Source: JAVBPA01 sp031549925 (GTDB lineage: Bacteria > Bacillota > Clostridia > Oscillospirales > CAG-272). From it: 33,657 bases of DNA. This document shows positions 8,868-16,450 of the stretch, piece after piece. A program made the position numbers and the translations under genes. The stretch is taken from positions 1 to 33,657 of the forward strand of contig JAVBPA010000115.1 in assembly GCA_031549925.1 (NCBI GenBank), read 5' to 3'. The notes beneath the pieces were generated by a model that saw only the letters and a list, made by a program, of their open reading frames with translations, did not search any database and was not told where the DNA came from. Positions within the stretch are counted from its first letter, which is position 1; each line of letters starts with the position of its first letter.

Positions 8868-9638
8868 ATGAAAAAATTATCATTTATTATATTAACAGCA
8901 GTAATTGTATCAATTTTTGCTCTACAAATCAATGCAAAAAAAGATAAAGTCAGTGTGTTGATAAACAACAAATATCTTTATATATCGAATTTATTATTAA
9001 TTGATGAAACAACATATGTTCCGGCAGAAAGCTTCAGAAAAGCACTCGGAGACAATTGCAAAGATAAATTAAATGTTTATACAAATTACATAGAATGTAA
9101 CGGCAGATACATATATTTCGAAAAAAATAGTTTCATTTTAAATAATAGTTACTATGTTCCGATAAGAGCGATTGCAGCTTTATATGAAGCTCTTGTGGAA
9201 TGGGACGGAAAAACTAATACTGTTTATGTCAAATGTCAAAATACAAAAATTAAAGATCAATCCGAAATATATGATGCTGACGAATTATACTGGCTTTCAA
9301 GGATAATAAATGCGGAAAGCGAGGGTGAATCTCTTCGCGGGAAAATCGCTGTAGGTAATGTTGTTTTAAACAGAGTTTTATCAAAAGATTTTCCTGATAC
9401 AATATACAGTGTAATTTTTGATTCACAATACGCAATACAATTTACCCCGACAGAAAACGGAAGAATTTATAATGAACCTACAGATGAAAGTATTATAGCA
9501 GCAAAAATATGTCTTGAAGGATTCAGTTTATCAAATGATATTTTATATTTTATATACGAGGATATAGCTGACAATCGTTGGACAGTTTATAATCAAAATT
9601 ACGAATTTACAATCGGATGCCATGATTTTTATACTTAA
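8868..9638 (+). CDS. SleB/CwlJ-type cell-wall hydrolase with stalk-like domain
   Basis: A 256-residue secreted protein. Residues 1-23 form a signal peptide. Residues about 27-118 resemble the copper-amine-oxidase-N-like domain common in Clostridia (TTYVPAESFRKALG, then SYYVPIRAIAALY and VEWDGKTNTVYV), thought to bind the wall. Residues about 130-256 are a hydrolase_2 domain as in SleB and CwlJ: LYWLSRIINAESEGE with the presumed catalytic glutamate, RGKIAVGNVVLNRV, and QFTPTENGRIY. Such enzymes cleave cortex or wall peptidoglycan, so this hints at sporulation without proving it. The only usable start is the ATG at 8868, because an in-frame stop lies at 8859. GAGGG (8834-8838) lies 29 bases upstream with a small hairpin in between. 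The stop overlaps that of the convergent gene by three bases. Confidence 0.88.
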   Translation: MKKLSFIILTAVIVSIFALQINAKKDKVSVLINNKYLYISNLLLIDETTYVPAESFRKALGDNCKDKLNVYTNYIECNGRYIYFEKNSFILNNSYYVPIRAIAALYEALVEWDGKTNTVYVKCQNTKIKDQSEIYDADELYWLSRIINAESEGESLRGKIAVGNVVLNRVLSKDFPDTIYSVIFDSQYAIQFTPTENGRIYNEPTDESIIAAKICLEGFSLSNDILYFIYEDIADNRWTVYNQNYEFTIGCHDFYT

Positions 9639-11383
9639 TCAGGTATCCAATCCGGATTGTATAATATGATAATCACATATTCTTCATGCATATATTCGAC
9701 ATAACCGTCATTTTTATATAATTCCAAAACAAAATCACTATAATTTTCGTCTTCTTCAAAACGTAAATCAATTGCGATATATTCGGTTTTATGGCGGGAA
9801 CCAATTTCGTATATTTTAAATCTGTCTGCTACATGAGGAAGTAAATATGTCGAAGCTTGAAGCGAAGCGTTTTTAGGTATTTTTGATAATGATTTATCAA
9901 GCATTTTTATTTCATATAAGGTATCTTTATATTTTCCCGTATAATACCATTTGTCAAGAACTGTGGAATTAAACATAAGCAGAGACGAAACGGTTATAAA
10001 AGCAATAAATGATCTTTTAAAACCGGATTTTAAATCGGAAATATTTAAAACCGAAGCATAAAATAAAAACGCAATTACCCCGAAATTATACTGATAATAC
10101 AATGTATGCTGGTATTTATAATCGGGCATCAAATTTATTAAAACCATCGGAAGCAAAAGAATATATCTCGGAATTTTTTTCGTTACAAATGGTAAAAATC
10201 CAAGCGGTATAAACATTTGCAACATGTATAAAATTTTTTCTTCATGAAATATTTCATATATAACCAAAGCAGGGTTGCGGAATATGTTTTTTAGCATTGA
10301 AGGCAATCCGCCTTGGTTTGTTATATAATTTATAAAACGTATATCCATAATCCCGACGCCGAAGGTATTTAAAATCCAGGAAGTTAATAAAAAATATATT
10401 ATTGAAGAAATTAATAATATCAATCCTCTTTTATATTTTTTTTGCGCTGTAATAATAAATATCGCAAAAAAAGCCAAATATACAGCTGAATCTTCTTTTA
10501 CAAATAAAACTAATAAAGCTGAAATATACATAAGGATTTTTTTATTACAGTCATTGAAATAAAATAACCATAATAAAAGAGGAACAAGAAAACAATTTTC
10601 ATGCAAATCGTAAAAACATCCGCCGGAAAGAGCGGGATACGCACAGAAAGCGATACAAACACCGCATATTAATTTAGGAGATAAATTATATTTTTTAGAT
10701 ATCAGAAACAATGGTATCACCGCGCTTGCGACAATCACCGCTTGTGCTATCTGCAATGTCTGGGGAAAAGGAAACAACATATAAAAAGGAAGAATCAAAT
10801 AATAAATCGGAGATATATGAACAGCAAAATGAGAATTAAATAAATCCCTTTCGCAGGAAACATTCGGAAGAAATGTTTTTTTCATATTATAAAACATGTT
10901 TACAAAAATTCCGAAGTCGAAATTAGGACTGCTGTATGTTATATAACGCAGAACTGTTAAATATCCGATAAAAAAAGCGCATAATAATCCAGCCGCAGAA
11001 ACGATTATTATTGCGCCTTTGACAGAAAGCTTTATTTTAGAAAAATTTAGTTTATCCCCTGATAAAAAATAAATTCCTGAAATGGTAATAACGGTCATAA
11101 CTCCTATGTAAAAATAGAAATCGTTTAAAATATTAACAAGCATAAAAGCATAGATAATTATAGCGAAAGCCAATATATAATCATCTACGCAAAAATTATG
11201 TTTACGTTTATTTAATAAAAATTTTATAGCAGTAATAACAAAAAATATTCCCGCAACAATTAATATGTAAATAAAAATATTAAATGAAGAAGCATATGTT
11301 TTAATTTTAAAAGAACCGCTGATAATTATAATAACTGATATCGCTGAAATTATCCATGCTGATAAAATTCTTTTTATTATCAT
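9635..11383 (-). CDS. DUF2079-like polytopic membrane protein
   Basis: A 582-residue protein with roughly a dozen hydrophobic segments. The region after the first four helices matches the DUF2079 family as I remember it: NFDFGIFVNMFYNM, then FNSHFAVHISPIYYLILPFY, and an FPFPQTLQIAQ segment. Further on are CFYDLHENCFLVPLLLW and the polar C-terminal tail. The acidic and histidine positions in the first extracytoplasmic loop (FDFGIF, HFAVHISP) recall GT-C glycosyltransferases, so a lipid-linked sugar transfer role is possible but unproven. It lies 25 bases downstream of the arylamine N-acetyltransferase gene, in the same operon. Its stop TTA shares bases with the convergent stop TAA at 9636-9638, and no terminator is visible at this junction. 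Confidence 0.8.
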   Translation of the reverse strand: MIIKRILSAWIISAISVIIIISGSFKIKTYASSFNIFIYILIVAGIFFVITAIKFLLNKRKHNFCVDDYILAFAIIIYAFMLVNILNDFYFYIGVMTVITISGIYFLSGDKLNFSKIKLSVKGAIIIVSAAGLLCAFFIGYLTVLRYITYSSPNFDFGIFVNMFYNMKKTFLPNVSCERDLFNSHFAVHISPIYYLILPFYMLFPFPQTLQIAQAVIVASAVIPLFLISKKYNLSPKLICGVCIAFCAYPALSGGCFYDLHENCFLVPLLLWLFYFNDCNKKILMYISALLVLFVKEDSAVYLAFFAIFIITAQKKYKRGLILLISSIIYFLLTSWILNTFGVGIMDIRFINYITNQGGLPSMLKNIFRNPALVIYEIFHEEKILYMLQMFIPLGFLPFVTKKIPRYILLLPMVLINLMPDYKYQHTLYYQYNFGVIAFLFYASVLNISDLKSGFKRSFIAFITVSSLLMFNSTVLDKWYYTGKYKDTLYEIKMLDKSLSKIPKNASLQASTYLLPHVADRFKIYEIGSRHKTEYIAIDLRFEEDENYSDFVLELYKNDGYVEYMHEEYVIIILYNPDWIPD

Positions 11384-11408
11384 AATATTTAATTTTTATA
11401 TAATTTAA

Positions 11409-12176
11409 TCAATAATTTATATTAAATCTTTCGGATAATATTTTTTTAATACCATCTTCGTTTTCAATAGTTTCTGATATAACGGTTTTATTATCGAATA
11501 TTTTTGCTGTCATACCGTCAAGAGTCATTCTTCCGTTTTCCGTTTTTATTGAAACAATATATGATTTATTAAAAGGCGAATCCGGGTGTTTTTCGCAATA
11601 AAAAGACGGCATAATATAATCGATGTCAAGCTGTTCCTCTTCTGTGAACGAAAAATGACGTTTCCATTCTCCCTTATATAAATCATATAAAACATTTCCG
11701 AAAAACGGTTCTTTTATTATTTTATATGTTTCTCCGTATTGATCTTGCGGTGTATCAGATAACAAAACAGGTATTCTTGCGGCTCTGTCACCGATTCCGG
11801 CATCGCATAAAAACTCTCCTTCAGGGAGTTTAACAACCATAACTCTGTGACGCCTCATCGGAATAGCAGTTTCATTCCGCAAATATCTTGCCATATAATT
11901 TTTTGTGTTATATCCCAGTGATTTTAATAAATCGGAATAAAGGCAATTAATTTCAAAACAATATCCTCCCCGATTTTTTAATATTATTTTTTCATACAGC
12001 GATTCAATGTTGAAATTTAAAGGAATATTATTTAAAATATCAATATTTTCATAAGGTACAGAAGTCACATGAGCATATTGAATTTTATTAAGTGAGTTTA
12101 AATCCGGTTTAAATGATGATATATCGTAATTTAGTCCTATACGTCTGAAATATTTATTTATCTGTTCATTATTCAT
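11409..12176 (-). CDS. Arylamine N-acetyltransferase family protein
   Basis: A 255-residue member of the NAT family, which transfers acyl groups from acyl-CoA to arylamines or related acceptors through a cysteine thioester. The thiol-protease-like triad is present: C73 in RGGYCFEIN, H110 in RRHRVMVV and D125 in CDAGIGD. The N-terminal signature VTSVPYENID is also typical. Length is slightly below the usual 270-280, with the shortfall at the C-terminus. The ribosome-binding site is weak (GGAAAA ahead of the ATG). A promoter lies 44 bases upstream. In other bacteria NAT homologues also act in biosynthesis, and the paired DUF2079-like membrane protein gives no clear clue to the acceptor. Confidence 0.93.
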   Translation of the reverse strand: MNNEQINKYFRRIGLNYDISSFKPDLNSLNKIQYAHVTSVPYENIDILNNIPLNFNIESLYEKIILKNRGGYCFEINCLYSDLLKSLGYNTKNYMARYLRNETAIPMRRHRVMVVKLPEGEFLCDAGIGDRAARIPVLLSDTPQDQYGETYKIIKEPFFGNVLYDLYKGEWKRHFSFTEEEQLDIDYIMPSFYCEKHPDSPFNKSYIVSIKTENGRMTLDGMTAKIFDNKTVISETIENEDGIKKILSERFNINY

Positions 12177-12219
12177 ATATAAATTTTTCCGTTATAATGA
12201 AATTATTTTAACAGTATTT

Positions 12220-12248
12220 AGTATACACTATATTTTTAATTATTTCAA
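12220..12248 (-). promoter_or_regulatory. Predicted sigma-A promoter of the N-acetyltransferase operon
   Basis: Minus-strand TTGAAA (12243-12248) and TATACT (12220-12225) are separated by 17 bases. Transcription would start near 12213. The remaining A/T-rich stretch up to 12359 has no equally good plus-strand pair; the nearest is TTAACA (12281-12286) with TATAAT (12307-12312), spaced 20 bases apart. Confidence 0.6.
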
Positions 12249-12359
12249 TAGTATAACGGTTTTTTACGTTTAACAGATTATTAACATATTAAAATAATAC
12301 CTGTTATATAATTAAAAATAAAGCAATAATATATTTAAATTTATAACGGGGTATAAATT

Positions 12360-13325
12360 ATGACAGAAAGCGAACGTTTTGCAGCCACTTTAAGGCGTGA
12401 AATTGTACCGGGACGTGTTCCGCATTTTGAACTTGTTTTTTTCCTGACTATGGAGGTATTAAAAAAAGTCCATCCTTCCCAGCGGCATTATTCGCAGTGG
12501 AATCAAATGTCTGAAACCGAAAAGCGTTTGCAGATCGAAGATACCGCCGACTGTTTTATTATGATTGCGGAAAAATATAATCACAGCGCAATTTTTGTTC
12601 ATCCGAATCCCGGCGATATCGACAATACAATCAGACTTCTTGAAATTATACGTGAAAAATCGGGAGATAAATATTTTTTAATGATGCACGGTGATCCCAC
12701 ATATTCAATGCCGGACGGCGGAAATATGATAGCATTTACAGAACAAATTTACGAACAAACCGAACAGCTGAAAATAAATGCGGAACGCAGTGTAGAATGG
12801 GCAAGAACTCATACGGAACAAATAGTTAAAAGAGGAAACGGAAAACTTCTTGACGGAATAGCTTTATGTTCTGACTATTGTTTTAATGTTAATCCGTTTT
12901 TTACTCCTGATATGTTCGGAGAACTGGTTACTCCTTATCTTGATAAAATAATAAAACATTATCATGATATGGGACTTTATGCGATAAAACATACAGACGG
13001 CAATATTATGCCTATAATCGATCAAATGGTGCAATGCAAACCAGACGCGCTTCATTCGCTTGATCCTCAGGGAGGCGTTGATTTAGGCCTTGTAAAAAGC
13101 TTATACGGAAATAAAGTCGCTTTAATCGGAAATGTTAATTGCGGATTATTGCAAACCGGTACAAATGAAGAAGGAATCGCTGATGTACGCCGTTCTCTTG
13201 CCGAAGGAATGAAAGACGGATATGGCTATGTATTTTCAACATCGAATTGTGTTTATACGGGATTACCGCTTGAAAGATATGAACTTATGCATAATATATG
13301 GCTCAATGAAGGAATATATAAATAA
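12360..13325 (+). CDS. Uroporphyrinogen decarboxylase-fold protein (methyltransferase-like, not HemE)
   Basis: A 321-residue protein of the URO-D superfamily, which includes heme-pathway HemE and the zinc-dependent corrinoid/CoM methyltransferases MtaA, MtbA and CmuA. The second half is characteristic: MFGELVTPYLDKIIKHYHDMG, KHTDGNIMPIIDQM with H211 and D213, DALHSLDPQGGVDLG, GNVNCGLL with C261, and the terminal STSNCVYTGLPLERYE with C297. H211 and the late cysteine are where zinc ligands sit in methyltransferase relatives. The substrate-binding N-terminal RQAGRY-type signature of true HemE is missing. No corrinoid protein or methyltransferase partner adjoins it. It stands alone between a divergent operon and the SRP RNA promoter. 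The start is supported by GGGG at about 10 bases. Function beyond the fold is unknown. Confidence 0.82.
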   Translation: MTESERFAATLRREIVPGRVPHFELVFFLTMEVLKKVHPSQRHYSQWNQMSETEKRLQIEDTADCFIMIAEKYNHSAIFVHPNPGDIDNTIRLLEIIREKSGDKYFLMMHGDPTYSMPDGGNMIAFTEQIYEQTEQLKINAERSVEWARTHTEQIVKRGNGKLLDGIALCSDYCFNVNPFFTPDMFGELVTPYLDKIIKHYHDMGLYAIKHTDGNIMPIIDQMVQCKPDALHSLDPQGGVDLGLVKSLYGNKVALIGNVNCGLLQTGTNEEGIADVRRSLAEGMKDGYGYVFSTSNCVYTGLPLERYELMHNIWLNEGIYK

Positions 13326-13366
13326 AATTATTAAATATTAAATTTTCGTAAATGATTTTATTTGTC

Positions 13367-13395
13367 TTGAAATAAAAACTTGTTTATGATATAAT
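13367..13395 (+). promoter_or_regulatory. Strong promoter of the SRP RNA
   Basis: TTGAAA (13367-13372), 17 bases, then TATAAT (13390-13395) with an extended TG motif at 13387-13388. Initiation is expected near 13402. The strength suits a stable RNA. Confidence 0.8.
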
Positions 13396-13419
13396 AAAAA
13401 GAGATGAACCGTAAAATAA

Positions 13420-13690
13420 GGTCATACCAGCCGGGGAGCCAGCGGTGCCCTGTACTTGCAAACCGCTATAGCAAGGGTGGTATCCTCATTTGAGGGCTGA
13501 GTACGTACGGCCTGCGCCGTGTTTTTGCATGTTGATAGGTGGGTCCTGCGCAATCAATGTCTGTGAACTATGTCAGGCGGGGAACCGAGCAGCATTAAAC
13601 AGAAAGTTTGATGTGCCGCAGGTAAGCCTGCCTTGAGTGTAATTCGCGGTTAACGCGTATGGATTTATGTTCGATTTGAGGTGTATGGCC
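13420..13690 (+). ncRNA. ffs: Large bacterial signal recognition particle RNA (with Alu domain)
   Basis: An SRP RNA of about 270 nt of the long Firmicutes type. The S-domain apical hairpin is intact: GTCAGG (13572-13577), CGG-GGAA-CCG (13578-13587) with a GGAA tetraloop, then AGCAGC (13588-13593). Flanking conserved blocks are GGGTCCTGCGCAA upstream and GTGCCGCAGG with GCCTG downstream. The Alu-domain block GGAGCCAGCGGTGCCCTGTA and CCGCTATAGCA lies at about 13435-13475. The ends pair: GGTCATAC at 13420 with GTATGGCC ending at 13690. Position immediately upstream of dnaX is the classical Bacillus/Clostridium arrangement (scr-dnaX-ybaB-recR). The exact 5' and 3' ends are estimates. No hairpin terminator follows, only T-rich tandem repeats. 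Confidence 0.93.
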
Positions 13691-13875
13691 TTGCTTTGCG
13701 GTTTATCTTTTTGTTTTTTTATTTAGTTAAATCATAGCTCTGCAGTTTTCTTTTTGTTTTTTGTTTAGTTAAATCATAGCTCTGCAGTTTTCTTTTTGTT
13801 TTTTGTTTAGTTAAATCATAGCTCTGCGGTTTATCTTTTTGTTTTTTTATAATAAAATCATTGCTTTGAGGTGAG
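13691..13875 (+). repeat. Tandem 42-44 bp repeats between SRP RNA and dnaX
   Basis: Four full copies lie head to tail: 13691-13734 (44 bp), 13735-13776, 13777-13818 (these two identical, 42 bp) and 13819-13860 (42 bp). A fifth partial copy starting TTGCTTTGAGG supplies the dnaX Shine-Dalgarno. Each unit has a TTGCTTTGCGG or TAGCTCTGCAG head, a T-rich tract and an AAATCA end. Copies 1 and 4 share TGCGGTTTATC while copies 2 and 3 share TGCAGTTTTC. In copy 4 the tail has become TATAAT (13848-13853). The T tracts may serve as SRP RNA termination or 3'-end signals, which is inference. Confidence 0.9.
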
Positions 13876-13879
13876 TATA

Positions 13880-15481
13880 TTGCATCAGGTATTATACCGT
13901 AAATGGAGACCGAAAACATTTTCTGATGTTTATGGTCAAAGTCATATTGTGGATATATTGCGGTATGAAGTTGAACATAATAAAATTTCTCACGCGTATT
14001 TATTTTGCGGTTCAAGAGGAACAGGTAAAACTACTTGTGCAAAATTACTTTCTAAAGCGGTAAACTGTATTAATTCTAAAAAAGGCGAACCATGCGGAGA
14101 ATGTCCGAATTGTATCGGAATTGATAACGGAACTGTACCGGATGTTCTTGAACTTGACGCGGCTTCCAATAATGGAATTGACGATATAAGAAATATACGC
14201 GAAGAAATTATATATACACCGGCGGAAGTAAAATACCGTGTCTATATAATTGATGAAGTTCATATGCTATCGATTTCGGCTTTTAACGCACTTCTTAAAA
14301 CTCTCGAAGAACCGCCGAGGAATGTTATATTTATTTTAGCTACAACCGAGCTTCAAAAATTACCAGCCACAATAATTTCACGCTGCCGGAGATTTGATTT
14401 CAGAAGAATTCCGCAGCAGGTTTTGGCGGACAGATTATTATTTATAGCAAAAAAAGAAAATATTTTAATAAATGAAGATGCGCTACAAATTATTGCCCGA
14501 AACTCTCAAGGCGGAATGAGAGACGCTTTATGTCTTATGGAGCTTGCTTCTTCCGGTAATTCGTCAAGCAATAACGATGCAATAACCGGAGAACAGGTGC
14601 GTAATTTAATAGGACTTCCAAGCCGTGAAATATTTGTAAAATTAGTTCAAGCTTTAATTTGCGAAGATAAAAAAGTTGTATTTGAAATTGTAGCGGATAT
14701 ATATAATTCTTCAAAAGATATTGCGGTATTTTGGCAGGAGCTTATTTCTTTTTACCGGGATATGCTTGTTGTGAAAAGTACTCCTTCGGCACAAAGCTAT
14801 CTTGATTTGACAAACGAAGAATATAATTTAACAAAAGAAACATCGGAACATTTTACCACGGAAAAATTAATGTACCATAGTTCCCTGCTTGATAATGCTT
14901 ATATATCGATGCAGAGGAATATCGTTTCAAAACGTTTATGTGCGGAGATGACTTTGATCCGTATTATATGCGATAATTCTTCCCCTGAAGATCTTGCTGT
15001 CAGGGTTAGTGTTTTGGAAGAAAAATTAACAAACGGTTATATAAAACCAAAAAATAACGATATTAATATAAAAAATAATGATATAGCTTCGGGAATAAAT
15101 AAATCCGAAAAAGCAGACGAAACAAAAATCAATAATATAAATGAAAATGATAAAGATGACGGAAATAATAAACGAACTTTAAAGATATTACCGAATTGGG
15201 CGGAAACACTCCGTAGATATGAAAAACAGGATCAATCGACGGCTGCTTTTTTACGCGAATCAAAAGCTTATACTGATACCGGAAACGGAAATATAATAAT
15301 TAAAATCGGAAGCGCTTTCGCTATTCAAATGCTTGTAAAAAAAGGAACCGCGGAAATAATTAAATCGATAATCGGAACTGATAAAGAAGTAATATTTGAA
15401 AACGAAACAAGAAAATCGGACAGTCCTATTCCGCTCGATGAAATTATAGAAAATAATAATGATAATAACAATATAAAATGA
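13880..15481 (+). CDS. dnaX: DNA polymerase III subunit gamma/tau
   Basis: The clamp-loader ATPase of the replisome, 533 residues from the proposed start. Visible are the conserved opening VLYRKWRPKTFSDVYGQ, Walker A GSRGTGKT (44-51), the zinc module C63, C72, C75 and C78, Walker B IIDEVHML (D125, E126) and the arginine-finger motif ISRCRRFDFRR near 166-176. A polar, Asn/Lys-rich linker (about 385-430) separates domain III from a short tau-like C-terminal domain. An upstream GTG at 13871 is in frame, but it lies inside GAGGTGAG, a near-perfect Shine-Dalgarno. The TTG at 13880, six bases after it, is the likelier start and agrees with family N-termini. No programmed frameshift site was recognised. 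ybaB and recR follow at 12 and 0 bases. Confidence 0.95.
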   Translation: MHQVLYRKWRPKTFSDVYGQSHIVDILRYEVEHNKISHAYLFCGSRGTGKTTCAKLLSKAVNCINSKKGEPCGECPNCIGIDNGTVPDVLELDAASNNGIDDIRNIREEIIYTPAEVKYRVYIIDEVHMLSISAFNALLKTLEEPPRNVIFILATTELQKLPATIISRCRRFDFRRIPQQVLADRLLFIAKKENILINEDALQIIARNSQGGMRDALCLMELASSGNSSSNNDAITGEQVRNLIGLPSREIFVKLVQALICEDKKVVFEIVADIYNSSKDIAVFWQELISFYRDMLVVKSTPSAQSYLDLTNEEYNLTKETSEHFTTEKLMYHSSLLDNAYISMQRNIVSKRLCAEMTLIRIICDNSSPEDLAVRVSVLEEKLTNGYIKPKNNDINIKNNDIASGINKSEKADETKINNINENDKDDGNNKRTLKILPNWAETLRRYEKQDQSTAAFLRESKAYTDTGNGNIIIKIGSAFAIQMLVKKGTAEIIKSIIGTDKEVIFENETRKSDSPIPLDEIIENNNDNNNIK

Positions 15482-15493
15482 CCGGAGGATAAA

Positions 15494-15841
15494 ATGAAAG
15501 CAAATTTACCTAAAGGCGTGGGCGGCGGAGCTCAAAATATGCAGGGTATGATACGCCAGGCACAAAAAATGCAGGAGCAAATGGCAGAATTACAAGAAGA
15601 ATTAGACGTCCGGGAGTACAGTATTAATGCGGGCGGCGGAGTTGTTTCAATTAAAATAAACGGAAAAAAAGAAATAACATCGCTTGTTATTAAACCTGAT
15701 ATAGTAGATCCTGACGATATAGAAACTTTATCTGATGTATTAACTGCCGCTTTTAATGAAGCTATTAAAAAAGTTGAAGACGAAAATCAAAAAGCAATGT
15801 CTCATATAACCGGCGGAATGAATATGCCTGGTATGTTTTAA
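15494..15841 (+). CDS. ybaB: YbaB/EbfC family nucleoid-associated protein
   Basis: A 115-residue DNA-binding protein of the YbaB/EbfC family, normally about 100-110 residues. The glutamine- and methionine-rich N-terminal helix (MIRQAQKMQEQMAELQEEL, about residues 16-34) and the central strands GGGVVSIKINGKKEITSLVIKPDIV are diagnostic. The C-terminal helix ends in a short Gly/Met tail. The family forms dimers with a pincer-like shape that bind DNA non-specifically or at preferred sites. GGAGG (15484-15488) precedes the ATG. It lies between dnaX and recR as in most Firmicutes, and its TAA abuts the recR ATG. Confidence 0.95.
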   Translation: MKANLPKGVGGGAQNMQGMIRQAQKMQEQMAELQEELDVREYSINAGGGVVSIKINGKKEITSLVIKPDIVDPDDIETLSDVLTAAFNEAIKKVEDENQKAMSHITGGMNMPGMF

Positions 15842-16450
15842 ATGTTAGAATATATACCTTCATTGCAAAAATTAATCGAACAGCTTCGTCATATTCCCTC
15901 AACAGGTAAAAAGACCGCTGTCCGAATGGCTTTTTCTATATTGGATTTTTCGGAAGAAGAAGCTGCCGCTTTAGCTGAAGCTATTCTGGAAGTAAAAAAA
16001 ACGATAACTCAATGCCCTGTTTGCTGTAATATCGCTGAGGGCGGATTGTGCGATATATGCGCTGATGAAAACCGTGAAAAAACAATCATTTGTGTTGTAG
16101 AGGATTACAGAGCGGTAATGTCGCTTGAAAGAGTCAGAGAATACAGAGGATTGTATCATGTACTGCACGGAGTGCTTTCTCCGATAAACGGTATAGGTCC
16201 GGATAAAATTCGTATTGCTGAATTGATTTTACGCCTTGATAATAATCCTTCTATATCTGAAATTATAATAGCAACAAATCCTAATGTCGAAGGAGAAGCC
16301 ACCGCCCTGTTTTTAACAAAATTATTGCGTCCGCGCGGAATAAAAACAAGCCGCTTAGCCTACGGTATGCCCGTGGGAGGCGACTTGGAATATACAGATG
16401 AAGGAACTTTGACAAGAGCTATTGAAGGCAGAAGAGAAATACAGTTATGA
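15842..16450 (+). CDS. recR: Recombination mediator RecR
   Basis: A 202-residue RecR of ordinary length (about 198). The N-terminal helix-hairpin-helix IPSTGKKTAVRMAF (about 18-31) binds DNA. The C4 zinc finger has C58, C61, C70 and C73. The TOPRIM domain begins at TIICVVEDYRAVMSLER and includes HGVLSPINGIGPDKI, ATNPNVEGEATALFL and the C-terminal Walker-like LAYGMPVGGDLEYTDEGTL. RecR acts with RecO and RecF to load RecA at single-strand gaps. The start codon touches the ybaB stop, so it is translationally coupled. Its final two codons overlap the end of the convergent repair gene by six bases, and no terminator is visible. Confidence 0.97.
   Translation: MLEYIPSLQKLIEQLRHIPSTGKKTAVRMAFSILDFSEEEAAALAEAILEVKKTITQCPVCCNIAEGGLCDICADENREKTIICVVEDYRAVMSLERVREYRGLYHVLHGVLSPINGIGPDKIRIAELILRLDNNPSISEIIIATNPNVEGEATALFLTKLLRPRGIKTSRLAYGMPVGGDLEYTDEGTLTRAIEGRREIQL

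Noticed and set aside
8702..8971. Short frames on both strands around the start of the SleB-like gene
   Set aside because: They overlap the terminator, leader and signal-peptide coding sequence and have A/T-rich translations without family resemblance.
12360..13325. HemE (uroporphyrinogen decarboxylase proper)
   Set aside because: The N-terminal arginine-rich substrate signature of HemE is absent and the C-terminal residues resemble the methyltransferase branch.
13691..13860. CRISPR array
   Set aside because: The repeats are directly contiguous with no unique spacers, and there are no cas genes.
13719..14015. Minus-strand frame of 98 codons with a repeated QSYDLTK peptide
   Set aside because: It is the antisense of the 42-bp tandem array, whose unit is a multiple of three, and of the dnaX start. 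It has no homology or ribosome-binding site that I can see.
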